Below are positions 60,091 to 64,000 of a stretch of 64,000 nucleotides of DNA, piece by piece. Positions within the stretch are counted from its first letter, which is position 1; the number at the start of each line of letters is the position of its first letter. Source of the stretch: Galactobacter sp052108535 (GTDB taxonomy: Bacteria; Actinomycetota; Actinomycetes; Actinomycetales; Micrococcaceae); NCBI GenBank assembly GCA_052108535.1, contig JBQDZM010000004.1, forward strand, positions 62,001-126,000, read 5' to 3'. The position numbers were made by a program, and so were the translations under genes. The notes under the pieces are model-generated. The model was not told the origin of the DNA. It was given only the letters and a program-made list of their open reading frames with translations, and searched no databases.

Positions 60091-60826
60091 GATTGGTGTC
60101 CTCCTGGGAAGCGGAATCGGTGAAACGGTCGTCGTCGGACTGGCCGTAAACGTTCTGGTAGCGCGCAAAGAGTTGGTCGATGGACTCCTGCGGCAGGGGG
60201 GTGAGTGGCCCGGCCTGCGCGGCGATGTGCACGGTGCGGGCCACGTCCTCCACCATGACGGCCGCCTTGACGGCGTCCTTGGCTGTGGCGCCGATGGTGA
60301 AGGGACCGTGCCCCTTCATCAGTACGGCGCGGGAGCGGTGGCCGGTCAGCGTGGAGACGATGCCGCGGCCGATGGAGTCGTCGCCGATGATCGCGAACGG
60401 TCCAACGGGGATGGGTCCGCCGAATTCGTCCGCCATCGCGGTGATGACGCACGGGATTTCCTCGCCGCGGGCGGCCCACGCCACGGCGTAGGTGGAGTGC
60501 GTGTGCACCACTCCCCCGACGTCTGGCATGTTCCGGTACACGTAGGCGTGCGCCGCGGTGTCCGACGACGGTGAACGCTCGGATCCGGGCGTGCCCGGCA
60601 CCACCTCGCCGTCCAGCGTGCACAGGATCATGGACTCCGGCGTGAGTTCGTCGTAGGAGACGCCGGAGGGTTTGATGACGAAGAGATCCTCACCGGGCAC
60701 GCGCCCGGAGACGTTGCCGCCGGTCCAGACCACAAGCCCGTAACGGGTCAGTTCCTGGTGCAGATCAGAGACCTGCTGCCGCACGTCGTTGATGGCGAGC
60801 TGCGTCGCCGCTGAAAAGTCGGTCAT
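60083..60826 (-). CDS. araD: L-ribulose-5-phosphate 4-epimerase
   Basis: A 247-residue class II aldolase-like epimerase that turns L-ribulose 5-phosphate into D-xylulose 5-phosphate. WTGGNVSGRV and KPSGVSYDEL bind phosphate; the zinc ligands are in VVHTHSTYAVAWAA and VLMKGHGPF. GAGAAG lies 7 bases before the ATG at 60826. It overlaps araA by 8 bases and follows araB by 28. A much longer open frame that starts inside araB is only an artefact of base composition. Confidence 0.95.
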   Translation of the reverse strand: MTDFSAATQLAINDVRQQVSDLHQELTRYGLVVWTGGNVSGRVPGEDLFVIKPSGVSYDELTPESMILCTLDGEVVPGTPGSERSPSSDTAAHAYVYRNMPDVGGVVHTHSTYAVAWAARGEEIPCVITAMADEFGGPIPVGPFAIIGDDSIGRGIVSTLTGHRSRAVLMKGHGPFTIGATAKDAVKAAVMVEDVARTVHIAAQAGPLTPLPQESIDQLFARYQNVYGQSDDDRFTDSASQEDTNHG

Positions 60827-60854
60827 GGTGTGCTTCTCACGTGGTTGGGCGCGG

Positions 60855-62459
60855 TCACAGCGCTTCGACGGCGGCACGCTCGGCGGGCAGGGCCGCCTCG
60901 TAGCGCGCCAGGTACGTGGTGTAGCCGGCCACGAGGTCGGGGTCGGGGTGCACGACGGTGGTGTTCGAGTCCGCGAAGACCGCCCGGGTGAGGTACCCGG
61001 CCAGGTCCGCGACGGCGCCGTCGGGCACTGAAGTCTCCACTTGGGCCGCGCGGAACGCGGCCAGGATCGCGGCGCCCCAGGCGCCGCCCTCGCCGGCGGT
61101 GTCGGTGACGGCCACCGGCGCGTCCACGGCGGCGGCGAGCACGGATTGGGCGGGGCCCGACGTGCGGAACAGCCCGCCGTGGCCCTGCAACGTATCGATC
61201 CGTACTCCGTCGGCGGAGAGGACGCGCATCCCGACCGCGAGGGACGCGAACACGCCGTGCAGTTGGGCGCGGGCGAAGTTCGCCAGCGTGAGGCGCGAGC
61301 CCGGGGTGCGCAGCACCATGGGGCGCCCGGCCTCGAGCCCGAGGACGGGTTCGCCGGAGAGCTGGTTGTAAGCCAGCACGCCGCCGGCGTCGGCCTCACC
61401 GTCCATGGCGGCGCGCAGCAATGCAGCGAAGACGTCGTCGGCCGCGGCCGGTGCGCCCAGCGCGTCGGCGAATCGACCAAGCAGCCCGGCCCAGGCGGCC
61501 AGTTCACTGGCGCCGTTGTTGCAGTGGACCATGGCCACGGCGTCGCCGGACGGCGTGGTGACGAGGTCAATCTCGTGGTGAACGCTGGGCAGTGCGCCCT
61601 CGAGGACCACCATCGCGAAGACGGAGGTGCCAACGGAGACGTTGCCGGTGCGCGGGGCCACGGCGTTGGTCGCGACCATGCCCGTCCCGGCGTCCCCCTC
61701 GGCAGGAGCCGCCGGGGCACCGGCGGCCAAGCCGCCGGTGGGATCCAGCCAGGCTGCGCCGTCCTCGGTGAGAACACCGGCGTCGGCCCCAGCCACCCCG
61801 ACGGGCGGGAGCAGGTCCCGCAGCGGGGTGGTGAAGCCGGCCTCAGCGAACCACGCGTCGGCGAGGGCCAACCGGTCCTCGTCGTAATCCCGCGTCTGCG
61901 GATCGCACGGGAACATGCCGGAAGCATCACCGATGCCCAGCACGGTGGACCCCGTGAGCTTGCGATGCACCAAACCGGCCAGGGTCGTGAAGGAGGCGAT
62001 CTCCCGCACATGATCCTCACCGTTCAAGACTGCCTGGCCCAGATGAGCCACGGACCAGCGCAGGGGGATGTTCACACCCAACACCTGAGTCAGCGCCGCC
62101 GCTGCCTCCTGGGTGTTGGTGTTGCGCCAGGTGCGGAAGGGAACCAGCAGTTCACGGTCCGCGTCCAAGGGCAGGTACCCGTGCATCATGGCGGAGACCG
62201 CCACGGCCCGCAGCTTGGTCAAGGGGACACCGTAGGTCTCCTGGACCGAGCTGGCGAGATCGGCGAACGCGGCCCGCGCACCGGCCTCCACGGCCGGCCA
62301 CGAGTAGGTCCACAGACCGTCCACGAGGTCGTTCTCCCAGTCGTGGAACCCGGAGGCCAGCACCTCGTGGTTCTCACCGATCAGGCAGGCCTTGATCCGG
62401 GTGGAACCGAATTCGATACCGAGTGAGGCCCGGCCGGCCGCCACCGTTTCGGCGCTCAT
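60855..62459 (-). CDS. araB: Ribulokinase (FGGY family)
   Basis: A 534-residue FGGY carbohydrate kinase that phosphorylates L-ribulose. It begins LGIEFGSTRIKACLIG (phosphate-1 loop); SVGTSVFAMVVLEG and the C-terminal LQGHGGLFRTSGPAQ and GAWGAAILAAFR segments are typical. Placed with araD and araA, ribulokinase is the clear reading, although kinases of this length are sometimes called xylulokinase. Its start overlaps the permease stop by 4 bases (ATGA). Confidence 0.92.
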   Translation of the reverse strand: MSAETVAAGRASLGIEFGSTRIKACLIGENHEVLASGFHDWENDLVDGLWTYSWPAVEAGARAAFADLASSVQETYGVPLTKLRAVAVSAMMHGYLPLDADRELLVPFRTWRNTNTQEAAAALTQVLGVNIPLRWSVAHLGQAVLNGEDHVREIASFTTLAGLVHRKLTGSTVLGIGDASGMFPCDPQTRDYDEDRLALADAWFAEAGFTTPLRDLLPPVGVAGADAGVLTEDGAAWLDPTGGLAAGAPAAPAEGDAGTGMVATNAVAPRTGNVSVGTSVFAMVVLEGALPSVHHEIDLVTTPSGDAVAMVHCNNGASELAAWAGLLGRFADALGAPAAADDVFAALLRAAMDGEADAGGVLAYNQLSGEPVLGLEAGRPMVLRTPGSRLTLANFARAQLHGVFASLAVGMRVLSADGVRIDTLQGHGGLFRTSGPAQSVLAAAVDAPVAVTDTAGEGGAWGAAILAAFRAAQVETSVPDGAVADLAGYLTRAVFADSNTTVVHPDPDLVAGYTTYLARYEAALPAERAAVEAL

Positions 62460-63481
62460 GTTGTTTTCCGTTTCAGGTTGACCACGCGCTGCAGCAGCAC
62501 GAAGACCAGCAGGATGACGCCGGTGATAATGGTGGTGGCCTCCGGGGGCACGGTGCCGTCACGGCTGATCAGCAGTTTCAGCAGGCCGAGCACCAGGGCG
62601 CCCACCACGGAACCGAACACGAACCCGTAGCCGCCCGTGAGCATGGTTCCGCCGATCACCACTGCGGCGATGGCGTCCAGTTCCCAGCCCACACCCGTGA
62701 TGTTCTGGGCGGTGCCCAGTCGGGACGTGTACATCACAGAGGCGATACCGGCCAGGGTGCCGGAGATGACGTAGACGCTCATCTTGGTGCGCCCCACCGG
62801 CAGACCCATCAGCTGTGCGGAGTTCTCCGCGCCACCGATCGCGTAGACCGTGCGACCCGTACGGGTGCGCTTCAGAATCCACCAGGCCAGCAGCACCAAC
62901 ACGATCATGAGGATCAGGCTCGGGGTGATGCTCACGGTGTTGGCGCGAAGGGCGCCCTCGTTGAGCTTGATCTTCTCGCCGAACCACAGGTAGCTGGACT
63001 CAGAATCCAGATGCTGGGGGTCGGTGGAAATCATGGAAGCGATACCGCGAGCCAGGAACATCATCGCCAACGTCGCAATGAAGGGCTGCACGTTGAAGAA
63101 CTGGATCAGGATGCCGGAGATGGTGCCGAAGACCGATCCGATCAGAATCGTCACCACGATGCAGAGCCAGACGGGCAGGCCGGCATTGGCCATAGTGACG
63201 CCCGTCAGCGAGGACACGGCGACCACTGCACCCACCGAGAGGTCGATGCCTCCGGTGAGGATCACGAAGGTGAGGCCTAGGGCCAACACAATCAGGTGGG
63301 CGTTCTCGATCAGCAGGTTGGAGAGGGTGCTCGCCTGAATGATCTTGCCGTACTGGGCCTGGCCGAAGGCGAACATCAGGACGAGGATGACCACCGAGGC
63401 GATGGTCGGCAAGGCGCTCAGCCAGCCGGAACTCGACTTGCTGCTGCCCACGGCTGGGGCGTTCAAGGTCGAGGTGCTCAT
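62456..63481 (-). CDS. Sugar ABC transporter permease (CUT2 type, YjfF/RbsC-like)
   Basis: A 341-residue membrane protein with about ten helices. LTFVILTGGIDLSVGAVVAV (about 75) and GVGWELDAIAAVVIGGTMLTGGYG (about 255) are the signatures of ribose-type permeases. Two tandem permeases of this type are known in the YtfQRT-YjfF furanose transporter, and here they lead directly into araB, so uptake of L-arabinose or arabinofuranosides is likely. Overlaps both neighbours by 4 bases. Confidence 0.92.
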   Translation of the reverse strand: MSTSTLNAPAVGSSKSSSGWLSALPTIASVVILVLMFAFGQAQYGKIIQASTLSNLLIENAHLIVLALGLTFVILTGGIDLSVGAVVAVSSLTGVTMANAGLPVWLCIVVTILIGSVFGTISGILIQFFNVQPFIATLAMMFLARGIASMISTDPQHLDSESSYLWFGEKIKLNEGALRANTVSITPSLILMIVLVLLAWWILKRTRTGRTVYAIGGAENSAQLMGLPVGRTKMSVYVISGTLAGIASVMYTSRLGTAQNITGVGWELDAIAAVVIGGTMLTGGYGFVFGSVVGALVLGLLKLLISRDGTVPPEATTIITGVILLVFVLLQRVVNLKRKTT

Positions 63482-64000
63482 GCCCGCTCCCCCTTCGTCT
63501 GATCGGTGGTGTCGCCGGCAGCAGCGTGCTTGCCGCTGCTTGCCGGTGATGCCGCGGTGGCCGGAGCCAGAGTCTGCTGAGCGGCGTCGTCGGTCACGAC
63601 CTCGCCGTCGGTGCTCGGCAGGGTGGGCGCCGTGGGTGCCGGCCGTTTCTTGCGTTTGAGCCAGGAACGCACGCGCTGGGACTGCAGCAGGCAGACCACC
63701 ACAATCACGATGGCTTTGAACGCCGGAGTGGCGGTGGACGGGATGGACAGGAACACCACGGTCTTGTTCAGGGTGGTAATCAGCAGGGCGCCGATCACGG
63801 AACCGGCGATGGAGAATTTGCCACCGGCCAGGGAGGTTCCGCCGACCACCACGGCAAGGATGGCGTCCATCTCGAGGTCAAGACCGGTGCGTGAAACCTC
63901 CACGGTCATGACCGATGCTGTGGCGAAGATGCCGCCGATACCCGCCAACACTGCGGAGAGTGCATACACGGTCAGCAGCAGCGGCTTGGGGCTGATACCC
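63478..64000 (-). CDS. Sugar ABC transporter permease (CUT2 type, YtfT/RbsC-like), C-terminal part
   Basis: The window edge cuts the start; 174 C-terminal residues are visible. RTGLDLEMDAILAVVVGGTSLAGGKFS is the permease signature and GISPKPLLLTVYALSAVLAG precedes it. The last 50 residues are a Pro/Ala/Thr-rich polar tail, longer than usual. Its stop overlaps the next permease's start (ATGA). The ATPase and binding-protein genes are expected beyond 64000. Confidence 0.92.
   Translation of the reverse strand, partial: GISPKPLLLTVYALSAVLAGIGGIFATASVMTVEVSRTGLDLEMDAILAVVVGGTSLAGGKFSIAGSVIGALLITTLNKTVVFLSIPSTATPAFKAIVIVVVCLLQSQRVRSWLKRKKRPAPTAPTLPSTDGEVVTDDAAQQTLAPATAASPASSGKHAAAGDTTDQTKGERA

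Noticed and set aside
60827..62020. Possible long fusion of araD with an upstream region
   Set aside because: The extra N-terminal 390 residues are an out-of-frame reading of araB; the real araD start has a ribosome-binding site at 60826.

Overview
The window is high-GC DNA from a Gram-positive actinobacterium. The order pgsA-ftsK-rnj-dapA-dapB-pepR-pnp-rpsO-ribF-truB-rbfA-infB-ylxR-nusA-rimP-proS-rseP-cdsA-frr-pyrH-tsf-rpsB, almost all on the minus strand, is the order I know from Micrococcales (Arthrobacter/Kocuria-like genomes). Genus cannot be fixed from the sequence. No rRNA, tRNA, CRISPR array, phage or insertion-sequence transposase gene was seen. One 100-base run of N (50623-50722) marks a scaffold join inside a coding gene.

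Layout. 1-13.4 kb: the start of pgsA (cut by the window edge), ftsK, RNase J, dapA/dapB (lysine and peptidoglycan precursor synthesis), luxS, an MscS-type channel, an M16 protease and pnp. 13.7-17.0 kb: rpsO, then an accessory pocket holding vapBC, a fic/vbhA-type pair and a methyltransferase. 17.0-25.6 kb: ribF, two small membrane proteins, truB, rbfA, infB, ylxR, nusA and rimP. 25.7-33.4 kb: a DUF4439-like protein, a decayed parDE-like toxin-antitoxin remnant, a TauE-type permease, proS, a GNAT protein, a YciI-like protein, rseP and a second GNAT protein. 33.6-39.8 kb: two divergent solute:sodium symporter systems, each with a small DUF485-type partner, and one carrying its own LytS/LytTR two-component pair; the shared control region holds LytTR-type direct repeats and two CRP-like palindromes. 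39.9-45.3 kb: a protein with four DivIVA-like repeats, then cdsA, frr, pyrH, tsf and rpsB.

45.8-64 kb is an accessory carbohydrate region next to rpsB. It holds an LLM-type flavin monooxygenase, two very large secreted GH43 proteins (about 1,240 and 1,520 residues) that end in LAxTG sortase signals, an M23 endopeptidase, an aldose epimerase, and an araA-araD-araB operon with two CUT2-type sugar ABC permeases. The reading that fits best is wall-anchored hydrolysis of arabinan or arabino-oligosaccharides outside the cell, uptake by the ABC transporter, and conversion of L-arabinose to D-xylulose 5-phosphate by isomerase, kinase and epimerase. A near-identical palindrome (GTTACCGGTAAC type) lies upstream of both GH43 genes and suggests shared control by a LacI-type repressor that is not in the window.

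The most unusual non-coding features are a dense array of alternating inverted repeats between the second GH43 gene and araA, two C homopolymers of 14-15 bases, a recurring ATGCCCGACG inverted-repeat element, and the LytTR/CRP-like site cluster at 35.6-35.8 kb.
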